Below are positions 26,401-35,990 of a stretch of DNA of 64,000 nucleotides, piece after piece. The position numbers were made by a program, and so were the translations under genes. The stretch's first letter is position 1; every line of letters starts with the position of its first letter. The DNA comes from Opisthocomus hoazin (lineage: Eukaryota > Chordata > Aves > Opisthocomiformes > Opisthocomidae), in NCBI RefSeq assembly GCF_030867145.1, contig NC_134433.1, positions 12,909,216 to 12,973,215 of the forward strand. The letters run 5' to 3'. The notes under the pieces were generated by a model. That model worked only from the letters and a program-made list of their open reading frames with translations. It made no database searches and had not been told where the DNA came from.

Positions 26401-28513
26401 GACTACATTAATATCTTGGGAAGTTTCTAACCAGCTACCCACTCGCCTCGCAAAAAACCCCACCCACGGGGTGGTGAGCGCATACATTTCAAATAAGAGT
26501 ACATGTCTTCAGCATCCGCTCACCAGTGAACACGCTAACACACAACAGGGTACAGAGAATCCCTGAGGGAGGAAACCATCTCTTCTGAGTTTTATCGAGG
26601 AATAGCACTTACTGATTGTGAAGGAGCCTGTTCAGCTCTCTTCTGCCAAGGAGGTCACAATAACACCAAAACTATCCAAAAGAGGTAGGGGAAGGCCTCC
26701 ATTCAGAAATGGAAAATAAGGATGTAGACATTTCCTTGACTAAAAGTACCACTGAGCAATCATGTAAATCATAGAAGGGTACAAACCTTACAAGATTTTC
26801 TGCTTTTAACAGTGTATCATAGAAAAGTAGATAGGTTATTTCCTGAAGACATTTAAAACTTATTTTGGTTTTCCCAGCAACACCAGATTCTTGTTCCTCA
26901 TTGTCCCAATATAGCAAATAGCATGCAGTTAATGTATACCACAAAAAAAAATTCATTAGCCAAAGACCAGGAACTAAATCTACAGAATTGAATGTCCAAA
27001 GCAAACCCTACAAAATCCAAACACTGCACAGATAAGGTCTCTCACTCACAAGGGGAGACTGCTTTTTTCTGAGATAACTGCCGCAGTTCCCAAACCCCAG
27101 ACATCTACCTGGCCCCTTTTGAAGGGCCCCATCCCTGTCACAGGGGTAATTCAAGCGGTTATGAAACACCAACTGAAGCATTCAAACTTCACCCACAAAA
27201 CTATACAGTGAAACACAGACCAACCCAAGCACCCTCCGATGTACCAGTTTGTAGCATGCAACAGGTTCAAGAGATGTTATGCAAACAGCGGTGACAAGAA
27301 CTACGACAACCTTCCTCGGCAAGTCATCCTCATGCACAAGTCATTGTCCAACAACTCACTGAGGTTTACTCAAATTCACCTATTTCCTCCCATTTCATCT
27401 ATGATTTAGAAATAACCATGATTATCTCAAACTTCATATGTATCATACATTATGCATAAAATATTATTTCAAAACAACAATTTTTGCTTCCCCCTCTCGG
27501 ACTGAAAACATAGGCACTTTAAAAACAGCTACTGCACACGAATTTATTCCTCCACTGTTCATCTGTCTGCAGGTAAAACTGCTTTTGACATCATCTAACA
27601 CACAAGAAATTATGTGGTCATGGTTTTAAGTTTCCAGTCTCTTTTTGTAGTTCATTCGTTATCAAAAGCATATCTGTAGTAGCAGCTTTTTAAGGCAGCT
27701 TTGGTTTGGAAAAGGAAGTAAAAACTTGAGTAATTCATACTGAATAAACCCATAGCTCCACAAGCTACAATGTATTATAAGAGAAACCACATACTATAAC
27801 GTGGGGTTCAGGACAAACTAAGTATCAGCCTCATCACTCTCCTCAGTTGACTGGGTTCAGATAAAATCAAGTCTAGATTTTTTTTTTTCTTCTCTCTGTA
27901 CGCAAGAGCAATGCCTAGGTCTATTCAGACACTCCACAGGAAACGCACCAGGGCCTTCTGGAAACAAAGTTTATTGTGATTACATTTATGATTAAGTTTG
28001 AGATATTCTACTTCATAGGGAATGCAACATTCTATAAAAATATAACTCCAATTGAGAGTCACGCAACAGCCTCCAGGTCGCAGAAAAAGGCAAAGAATGG
28101 AACAGATCTTGAACTATGAATGGTATAAGTAAACCTTTATATCTGCGAAAAAACAACCCAGAACTCCAAAGTTCTAGATATGTGTAAGTCTGATCTTTGA
28201 GACCATAGTGAAACATCAGCACCTATACAAATAATGGCTATAATGGAACAGACAAGTGACCACATTTATTAAGAAACTATTTGGCAATAACATTCCAAGA
28301 AAGCTAAACCATGAAATCACACTGATTATACGGCAGAATTCCCACCTTCCAGACACCCTTCTCTGTCAATACAGCATTTCAAATAGCATAAAAACAGAAA
28401 CAATAGTTGAAGAAACTCTACAGTGGATAACCAAGTATATACAGTTTTTTTGATTTAAACTAATTCTTCCCCCCCCAACTACTATTAATGAGGTGAAGAA
28501 TACAGCTGAACTG

Positions 28514-28560
28514 TAATAATATATTATATTATATATATTATATTATATATATTATATGTA
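28514..28560. repeat. ATATTAT-type AT microsatellite
   Basis: About 47 bp consists almost only of A and T in an irregular ATATTAT/ATTATAT pattern. Confidence 0.9.
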
Positions 28561-30570
28561 TCTAGTTTGCTGAACAGCATTTGCACTTGTAAGGAACTTA
28601 CATGGGCTTAACTTTCTAACAATGACAACCAGGACATGAATCCGCAGGTTTCTCCATTTAGGACAGCATCCGCTTTTCAGAGCGGCCCCAGGTTGTGCCC
28701 TGGAACCCCACCAGCAACAGCCCAGTGGATGCTCCATGTGGAGCGTGTGGCCTGTGCCCTGCAGCCATGGAACGCGACTGCAGCTGTTCTGAACTCTCGA
28801 TGGGACAAGCGTGCCTCTGACTTCACGAACACTACAAAGAGAATTAATCAAATGCACTTTCCCTGGTGCACAGCATAAGGCACAACAGAATGTAAGGAAC
28901 AAGAGAAGGTATTAAAATAAAAATAATAGTTTAGCATATTTTATAATTTACCTCATCCTTTTTCATTTACAGGTATTCCTTCCCTCGTGATCTTTGTGAA
29001 TGTATTTTCATTTTCAGTTTTAACATAAGACTAGTCACTCGACTTGCACAGAATTTTTAAGTTCTGGTCAAGAGTTTGTCCAGATAATCTGTCTGCATAA
29101 AAACCACATTTCTGAATTTTTTACTGCTAAGACTTATGAACAATATGAATTTTCAGAGGTGGCTGATGCATCTTTGTACCAACACAGTGTCTTAATTTTG
29201 CAATACCCTTTGTAATCATAAGCAGGTGAAGTCATTGACTTCAAAACCACATAGACCAACATCCTCCTTAAGCCTGAAGAAAAAAACCTGCACATCAAAT
29301 CAGTCTGGGAGCGGCAACATTACACGAGTGGTTTAGACGTGAAGCTATTCAAGGACACAGAAATCTCTCTTAGGATGCTGGGAGGAAACATAGCTCCAAG
29401 GTAAGACTGAGCTCTCTCTATGCACACCAACTAACTAGACTTGAGCCCCAGTAGGCCCAGACTGCGGTAGTCATTTAACAGATGGCGGATAAACACTGAA
29501 CCAGCACGGAAGAGGAAGGGAACATCACAAAACATCATTACTAGATGGAGAATCACTGAAGGAGTGAAAAACTAAAATGGAAGATACATTCAGCATGTTC
29601 CTGGCTATTTGCATAATTTAGAAACAGCACAAAGTAAATATTTACTGACAGCAGTCCTGCATAGGTCAAAATTTTTATGTGGAACCTTTACAGCAGAGAG
29701 ACAAGGTAACACGTTCAGTTAATACCTTGTCATCCGAAACACTGATTCAGATTTGACTAAAGAACACAAATGACTTGAAGAGTTCAAGACTGGCATCCAG
29801 GAAATGTTTGTTTGCATTATGAAACCACTGTCTGGTTATCAGTCTGTTCTCAAGATTGTACTGTGTTGTAGTGCACCTGCATGAGGCATAGATCCCTCCC
29901 ACCTTAAACAATTGTTAAAATCTTGACTTTAAGTAGCTATGCACATTAGGAACTCCAAAGAGAATTTTTGATTGTGCAAGAAAACCATTAAAACCATTTT
30001 CTAGGCAAGCATAAAAGAGGAATAAAATATTTCACCTAAACTTTGGCTGAGAACTTTGAAAGAGTAAGTTAAATGCCAATATTAAGAACATAATGCAGAA
30101 AAAAAGGAAATATTTTTCTCTAATACAGAAGACTTTTTCAGTTACTTTTATGCATTTAACAGTAGTAGAAGCAGAGTCAGCTTCCCTTCCCTGTGAGCAT
30201 CCCTCACTCATGCTGCAACTGAAAAATGAAGTAACTTATAAGATGCAGCTAGAGCACCACAAGAACTGTGGAAGCGGACTAGACAGGGGAAATTGAAAGG
30301 AAGTTGTAGACACTGTCCCTACCACACTTTTTGAGAGAGAGTTTTCTAGATCCCTTTAGATCACAATGAAAAACATGTATTCCCAGAAAGCAAGTAAAAT
30401 GAGTGGCTGTAGGAGATAAACTGTATTTAAAATAAGTCAGCAGCAGCACAATGTCAAAAAGTGAACATACTCTGATTCTGTGCATGTAATTTCAACCTAG
30501 AGAGCTACTTTTAATTGATTTGCACAATAATTAACAAGCTAGAGAGAAGTAACACTTCCGGAAGCAACAA

Positions 30571-30600
30571 CTGTAATATCCACTCCTGTAATATCCACTC
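30571..30600. repeat. Perfect 2 x 15-bp tandem repeat
   Basis: The unit ctgtaatatccactc occurs twice without change, a recent short duplication within NCOR1 intron 1. Confidence 0.95.
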
Positions 30601-31963
30601 CACACACTAAAAAATGCACATTGTAACTCTTAGAAAGAATATTCCAAAACACTGCTCTTTCCCATGTTTCAGTAACAAGTCTAGGTATTTCAGTGACCAG
30701 TATCAAACAGTGTATTTTAAACGGGCAAATTATACTGCACATAAAGCATAAAAGAACTGTTTTTTTTCCTCAGCAGCTGATACTATATCACACAGAAAAG
30801 CAATGCCAAGAAAAAATTAACCATGCTTTTGCAAAAAAGGTCACTGTAGTTGGCTTGTTTCCTCTGAACTTTTGAATCCTTGGGATAAGCACGAAGGTCT
30901 TTCATCCCCCAACACAAGACACTACATTTCATTTAACTAGAAATCCACTTCCAATATTACATACTTCCTTTCCAAATGTCAAGGTTGTTTAGTTAATCAG
31001 GAACAACAACATTCTGCAGAATAAAATTCCAGTGCAAAACTGGAACACATCTGCATGGTCCCCATGTGCAGTGACACAATGCTATGCGTCCACTTACTCT
31101 GACACTTAAGTTGCGCCCACGGCCATCCTACTTACTACAATAACAGTGGGTTCTATAATAGCACCGTTTTTGTTCACCTCAAATCATACTGCCTAGGATA
31201 CCTGAGCTCCAGCAGTTCATATCTGTAGTACTATACCTGAAAATACAGTATGATACAGGAATGCTGCCACAAAACCAAATATTCAGAACTAGACATCCCC
31301 TTCTCATTGTAATAAGTTGTCCTTTTTATTTTTTTATTATTATTCTTAGGTTACACGAATATATACACTCATGAAAAAGTAAAACACTTGCTAAGACCGT
31401 ATCTGTGAAAGAAGAAGAAACATGTTTTGGACAATACATTGTTCAGACTACCTACTTACTTACTTGAGCCTGTCTAACAGTACATATACTTGTCTTGAAT
31501 CTTGTCGAACTGCAACCAACTTGATACCCTCAGGTTTTTTTAAGTACAGAAAAATCAGTAAGTACAAAGTTCTTTACCATGAAGTCAGAATAATTCTAGA
31601 AAAAGCCACTTCCATTGTGCTCTCCAGCAGCCCACAGATGACAGAAGCCGGCGATGTTTACAGGTCCTCAATGAATAACTCAGCGTCAGCAGCAGCAGCA
31701 GCTCCCCACCACTGACAACCCCACCGCGGGGTTGGGGCAGGCGGCCGCGATGCAGCTTCAGCACCGAGCTCTGAAGCCAAGGACATCTCCAGGCACCAAC
31801 CCACTCCTGGCCCAGCGTCCCAGGGGCCGATTTTCAAGAACCGGCCCTTTTTTTGTAATTTTTTTTTTTTTTAAACTTGCGCTTCTCCTACCTACGGAAC
31901 AGGGGTGAACACCCAACACACCGCTGCTCTGGGATTTCTCCAAAAACTTCCCCGCAAGGGCCA

Positions 31964-31997
31964 CCCCCCCACAACCCCCCTCAGCCCCCCCGGACCC
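31964..31997 (-). repeat. G-quadruplex motif at 5' end of NCOR1 intron 1
   Basis: On the minus (sense) strand there are four guanine runs of 3, 7, 6 and 7 with loops of 3, 4 and 4 bases. It lies about 380 bp downstream of the exon 1 donor in a G-rich, CpG-rich segment. Confidence 0.85.
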
Positions 31998-32379
31998 TCC
32001 CGCACACAAACAGCGTAAATGGAGAAAAAAACCCGGCGGGCACCGGGCACCCCCCGCCCCAGCCCGCACCTGACCCGCCCACCTCCCCCACCCCCGGCGG
32101 CTCCCCCAGAGACCCTCCCCGGCCCCAGCGCCCTCCCCCCGGGGACGAGAGCGGCTCTCTCCCCAGTGAGGAGGGAGGAGGAAGGGATGGCCGGGGCCCC
32201 CGCCTCTTCCCCCTTCTCCTCCTCCTCCTCACAGCGGAGGCGCTAGGCCCCGCTGCCCCCCCTGGCCGCGCCGCCGCCCCGCGCCGCCCCGCCGGGCCCC
32301 CTGCCCTTACCGACGGCGCGGCGCTGGGGCGGCCCGGGCGGCAGAGCTCCGGCGGGGCTGGGCGGTCGCGGCGTCTCAC

Positions 32380-32450
32380 CTCAACCTCAGCGCCACCGCC
32401 ACCGCCATCTTGCCTCCCCTCCCCCGGCTCGGTGGGCTCCGCCCCCTCCC
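32380..32450 (-). other. NCOR1: NCOR1 exon 1, non-coding (5' end approximate)
   Basis: On the minus strand a GC-rich segment ends in GTTGAG followed by the good donor gtgaga (32,374-32,379). It contains AAGATGGCGG around an ATG at 32,408, a combined YY1-site/TISU motif typical of positions just downstream of a TATA-less transcription start. A GC box lies just upstream in minus-strand sense (about 32,437-32,448). Human NCOR1 also has a non-coding first exon before the start-codon exon. The transcription start cannot be read from sequence, so the 32,450 limit is an estimate. An additional non-coding exon inside the 14-kb first intron cannot be excluded. Confidence 0.65.
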
Positions 32451-34100
32451 GCCAGGTCCTGGCAGCTGCCGAGCAAACAGCGGTGCCGCCGCTCGTTGGT
32501 TTCTACCGGCCGTGGGGGCTCGCCCCTTACTCGCTCTGTGCCGGTGTGCGGCACGGCCCAGGCAGCGCCAGCCCTCGAGAAGCCGCGGGCGGGCCGGGTG
32601 GCGAGAGCGCTGGCTGCTATGCTCCTTCCAGGACCCGCTGGCCGGTGCGGCGGGGACGGGTTCCCTCCCCCTCCCCGCCGAGGAGAGGGGGGGGCTCGGC
32701 CGCCATGAGGCGCGCGCGGGGCGCGGCGGCGCTGAGGCGAGCGGGTCCCCTCACCGCCGCTGCCGAGGGGCCCGGCGGCTCTCCCGGTGATGCCGCTGAG
32801 CGCGGGAGAGCCGCACCGCCTCACGGGCGAGCCGATATAGATTTATAATAACGGATAGCGGGGGTGCCGGTGCCTGGGGCCTCTGGAGCCGCGGGGCGGG
32901 AGCTCGCCCCGGGCCCCGTCAGGCTCCCGCGCTGCCGCCGCGCCTCAGCCCCTGGCGCCGAACGGCTCCTGCAGCGCGCGGGAGAGGGTTCACGTCCCGA
33001 GCGGCTTCTCCTTCCTTCCCCCGCCTGCGGGGTGCGCGCCGCTCCCTGCGGCGCGGTCAGGCATCTCAGATCCGCACGGCGTTCTACCTGCGAATACCGA
33101 GTTCCAGGTGGGCTCAGATCACAGAGTTCTTTCCAGGCTTACTGTGGGCAAAAAAAGAGATACCATGAGGCAAGATTAAATTATCTCATGGTTACGGTTT
33201 CTATTAAATGTGAGAATTTGTATCCCCCATTTGCAGGACGTGTGCCCACACGATTATTTATTCAGACTGATAAAGCCCGGGATCACCCTGTGGTAAACAG
33301 GATTACTTATAAAACACGTGTGGTACTAAGTATGTAGTTCCTATGGTAGCTGAGTTCCGCTCAGTTCAGTGCCAGGCCAACGCGACGTGACATGTCGCCA
33401 GGCTGAAGTGGTGGCCGTCTCCAATCCTCGCACACGCTGATGGCTGCCTCTGCTCGCTTGGAAGTTAAAGTGTCCAAATGAAAGTCTGCGAAGACGAGAA
33501 TTCAGGCCTCGGCTGCTCGTCAGCTACTGAATTCCTCTGAATGGTTTTCACCATTTTCTTCTTCAAACCCACCCAGCTAACATAACACCATTGCTGACCT
33601 AGTGCGCTTGTCTTCCACATCACCTGTTCGCCTTGAAAAGCAAAGTTTCCAAGCCATCGTGTATCCAATTGCCTTTTTCATGTTTATTTTACTACTTCCT
33701 GCCTCCTTTTGCTCTGCAACCTTCTCCAGTGGTTGACTTCACTTCTAGACGTACCCAACCGGGTTTTTTTTCCCCTTGCAGCCACACTGCGGATAGCCAG
33801 CAGGTTTGCAGACAGCAGAACACGTCTGAAGCCAAGCTCCTCTTGCTTTTGGGCTATCCCTTAACCCGCGTCTCCTCCACAGTCGCACAGCGCAGGGATA
33901 AAAGGTACTGCTCGCTGAAAACCTCAACTTTTCCCACTATTAGTTACTATTTCTTAGCGTACCTGCGGGGCCAGGCGGTGCGCTGCAGGCCCCGGACAAC
34001 GAAGGCTGCTCCTCACCCACCCCCTCACCTCCCCGCGGCAACGGCCCCCGTTCAGACCCCGCCCGCGGGGCCCCGCTCCCCGGCTGGGACCCTGCCACGC
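32451..34100. other. Intergenic region between NCOR1 and PIGL
   Basis: The left part (to about 33,070) is CpG island; 33,070-33,950 is of ordinary base composition with no recognised element; CpG density rises again from about 33,955. No conserved coding signal was found, although long GC-driven open frames exist. Confidence 0.8.
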
Positions 34101-34315
34101 CTGGCGAGGCTCCCGGTGCGCCCCTCCCGCCGGGCAGCCCCGGAGAACCGGACCCAGGGCACGTTTCCTCCACAGCAGCCGAGCGGCCCCGCCCCGAGGC
34201 GGGGAAAAGAGGGTGAAGGGGGGGGGAGGGGGAACCCTTTCGTGCCCCGGAACCTTCCTGCTGCCCCCCCCGTTTCCTGCCGGAGCGGCGCGGAGGGGGC
34301 GCGGCGCTGGTCGCC

Positions 34316-34583
34316 ATGGCACCGGGGCCGTGGGGCTGGGGGCCGGCGGCGCTGGCGCTGCTGCTGCTGGCGCTGCTGCTCGGGGGCGCGCGCCGTCTGC
34401 GGCGCCATTACGGGGCCGCCGGGGCTCGCGCCTACCCCGGGGGAAGGGCGGCGGCGCGGGCCGGCGGCGTCCGCGCACTGCTGGTGACGGCGCACCCTGA
34501 TGACGAAGCGATGTTCTTCGCCCCCACGGTGCTCGGCCTGGGCAGAGCCGGCGCCCGCGCCGCCGTGCTGTGCTGCTCCGCAG
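34316..34583 (+). CDS. PIGL: PIGL exon 1: residues 1-89 plus split G90
   Basis: The ATG at 34,316 has G at -3 and G at +4, a strong start context, and is followed by a hydrophobic membrane anchor at about residues 10-24 ([14 protein letters not shown]), an arginine-rich flank (RRLRR), then an alanine/glycine/arginine-rich linker and the catalytic core. In the core, [20 protein letters not shown] contains H60-P61-D62-D63-E64. By family analogy H60 and D63 bind zinc and D62 is the general base. The exon ends TCCGCAG before donor gtgagc. The linker between anchor and core is longer and more GC-rich than in the human protein. The open frame runs on past the donor to 34,747, but that part is intron. 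Confidence 0.95.
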
Positions 34584-34661
34584 GTGAGCGGGGACGCGCC
34601 GGGAGCGGCGGGGCTCCCACCCCCGAGGCCCTCCGCCGCCGGAGGCCGAGCTCCCCGCCCG

Positions 34662-34780
34662 TGACGTCATGGGGAGGCCGCCATGATGCCTTCCCGTGTG
34701 TGGCCTCGCGCTGTGACGTCAGTGCCTGGGAGCAGCGAGCGGTGTGACCCCGCTCGGCTGGGACGCGGTGCGTGACGTCA
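34662..34780. promoter_or_regulatory. Cluster of three perfect CRE palindromes (TGACGTCA)
   Basis: TGACGTCA occurs at 34,662-34,669, 34,714-34,721 and 34,773-34,780, the full CREB/ATF consensus each time. A CACGTG E-box follows at 34,792-34,797. All lie within 215 bp downstream of the PIGL exon 1 donor and inside the CpG island. Confidence 0.85.
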
Positions 34781-35022
34781 CCGTGATACCACACGTGATG
34801 CCGCTGCTGTGCTGAACCCGACGGCCCTCCAGGCCTGCGCTGCCGTGACAGCGTGGAACCGCTGCGAAATCCCTGGGCGGCGCAGGAGCTGCCGTGCCGT
34901 CCGCCGGCGGGTCGATGCCGTGGCGCGCTGTCGCAACATTCCGCGCTCCTCGGAGAGCTGCCGCGCGTGGGCTGCTTTGGCCAGAACGCTGCTGTCTGCG
35001 GAGGTTCAGCAGCTGCGATACA

Positions 35023-35098
35023 GAGCAAAACCTCCCTCTGTATCTGGACCTCGAGGTGCGGAGCAAAACCTCCTTCGGTAGCCAGACCTCACGCAGAG
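35023..35098 (+). repeat. Diverged 2 x 38-bp tandem repeat
   Basis: Both copies start gagcaaaacctcc and share the spacing to an 'acctc' box; the last eight bases differ. It lies at the downstream edge of the PIGL CpG island. Confidence 0.8.
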
Positions 35099-35274
35099 GT
35101 TACGCAGGCCAGTGCGGAAGCATCAGGAGGTTGCGGGAATGCGCTGTTCAGCGCAGCCGTTCTGCATCTCCTTGTAATTCTGTCATCTTGTAGAGGACTT
35201 GCTTGGCCGATACAGTTTTGATGTCGTAATGACACATTCACTGTAACACATCTAAAAATAATAGTTGAGTAACA

Positions 35275-35990
35275 ATCTAGTCATGGAAGAATAGGCCTGA
35301 AGGGAACTCGAGGTCATCTTGTCCATTGGTTGACCCAAAGGCAGCATCAACGCGTCTTCATCCGCCGCAGACAAATGTCTGGTTTGTTCTTTGGAGCCTC
35401 CAGGGAGGTTCCTCGACCTGTGCAGTCTGTGTCAGTGCTGCATTAGCTTTTCTTCAGATCACTTTTTCCTGAATCATTGGTGTCATTTAAGCTTGTCTGT
35501 TTATTTTTCCTATCTGCCATGAGCACGGAAATCAGCATATCCCTCTGTAGCAGCCTCTTACATATTTAAGGCTGTTATCTGCCTCTTCTTTCTTATCTAC
35601 TCCAGACTAAACAACCCTATTTCTTGCAATCTTTCCTCATAGATCATGTTTTCAAAACCTCTGATCATTCTCATTGCTCTCCTTTGGACTCTTCCCATTG
35701 GTTCACATCTTTTTCTGAAGTGCAGTGATCAAAAGCTGGAAGCCATACTCCTGCTGAGGCCTTTCTGGGGCTGAATAGCATGGAAAGATTGTCACAGGCT
35801 CTACTGTTTCCCAGGACAAGAATTTTTCACAGCGCGGGCACTCTTGTCTCTTATTCTTCTCCTGATCTACTAAAGCTCCAGATTTTTTCCTGCAGTACTG
35901 ATACCTAATCAGTTATTATGTTGTTATTTTTTTTGTGCATAAGAAACAACCTTGTTTTAATTGATCTTTCACACTGTACTGCTATACCAG
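35275..35990 (-). mobile_element. CR1 LINE fragment (3' region), antisense to PIGL
   Basis: The plus strand follows the antisense CR1 3' region in order: 'gaggtcatcttgtcca', 'tccagactaaacaaccc', 'tctcctttggactct', 'actcctgctgaggcct', 'ctgaatagcatgga' and 'cctgcagtactgat'. It is diverged and has lost the terminal 8-bp tail repeats. CR1 is the typical avian LINE, supporting a bird or other sauropsid source. Boundaries are estimated. Confidence 0.85.

Larger units (their letters stand above)
18164..32379 (-). other. NCOR1 intron 1 (14.2 kb)
   Basis: This large first intron lies between the non-coding exon and the start-codon exon. It holds an old CR1 LINE fragment (about 20,325-20,830), a MIR-like SINE relic (about 23,235-23,400), an AT microsatellite (28,514-28,560), a two-copy 15-bp repeat (30,571-30,600) and, at its 5' end, a G-rich (minus-strand) CpG-island segment with a G-quadruplex motif. 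Other stretches show nothing I can name. Confidence 0.8.
18127..32408 (-). other. Predicted 21-codon upstream ORF of NCOR1, split by intron 1
   Basis: The ATG at 32,408 has A at -3 and G at +4, a strong context. Nine codons and two bases lie in exon 1; after splicing to 18,163 the frame continues to TGA at 18,127-18,129. The 21-residue peptide begins MAVAVALRLRR. The stop is 33 nt before the NCOR1 ATG. This depends on direct splicing of exon 1 to exon 2 and on transcription starting upstream of 32,408. Confidence 0.6.
1..32450 (-). other. NCOR1: NCOR1 gene, 5' portion (exons 1-12), truncated by left window edge
   Basis: NCOR1 is the large nuclear corepressor that bridges unliganded nuclear receptors and other repressors to HDAC3, TBL1/TBLR1 and GPS2. 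The spliced reading frame from twelve exons gives 455 complete residues that I recognise as the NCOR1 N-terminus: start MSSSGYPPNQGAF, a glutamine run, the GPS2/TBL1-binding helical region, and the start of the DAD/SANT1 domain. Human NCOR1 is about 2,440 residues, so roughly one fifth is here; receptor-interaction domains lie beyond the left edge. All introns are GT-AG and all phases agree. The paralogue NCOR2/SMRT is less likely because the extreme N-terminus and the linker sequences match NCOR1. The upstream neighbour is PIGL, divergently oriented as in human. The 5' end of exon 1 is estimated, not seen. Confidence 0.96.
31720..33070. promoter_or_regulatory. CpG island and NCOR1 promoter region
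   Basis: The segment is GC-rich with dense CpG. It covers the NCOR1 exon 1 donor (32,380), the YY1/TISU-like motif at 32,402-32,411 (minus), and a GC box on the minus strand near 32,440. No TATA box is evident, typical of a housekeeping-type dispersed promoter. The long open frames here on both strands are by-products of low stop-codon density. Confidence 0.85.
33955..35000 (+). promoter_or_regulatory. CpG island and PIGL promoter region
   Basis: CpG-dense DNA surrounds PIGL exon 1. Upstream of the ATG it has GC boxes (around 34,186-34,204), a long G-run cluster (34,218-34,232) and an ETS-like CCGGAA (about 34,247). Downstream, in intron 1, it has three TGACGTCA sites and a CACGTG E-box. No TATA box is seen. 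The transcription start is probably within about 200 bp upstream of 34,316. Confidence 0.8.

Noticed and set aside
31877..32848. 323-codon open frame on the plus strand in the CpG island
   Set aside because: It overlaps the NCOR1 promoter and exon 1 in antisense, is very rich in P, G, A and R as expected from GC-rich non-coding DNA, and overlapping frames are open on both strands. No domain is recognisable.
33633..34487. 284-codon plus-strand frame running into PIGL exon 1 in another frame
   Set aside because: The frame is offset from PIGL and its composition is GC-driven. The PIGL frame with the HPDDE motif is the real one.
33954..34670. 238-codon minus-strand frame opposite PIGL exon 1
   Set aside because: It is an antisense shadow of a GC-rich exon and promoter with low stop density; no known protein pattern.
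34584..34747. Continuation of the PIGL exon 1 frame to a stop at 34,745-34,747
   Set aside because: A strong donor gtgagc after TCCGCAG and an exact phase match with exon 2 show that this is intron. A read-through product would be catalytically incomplete.
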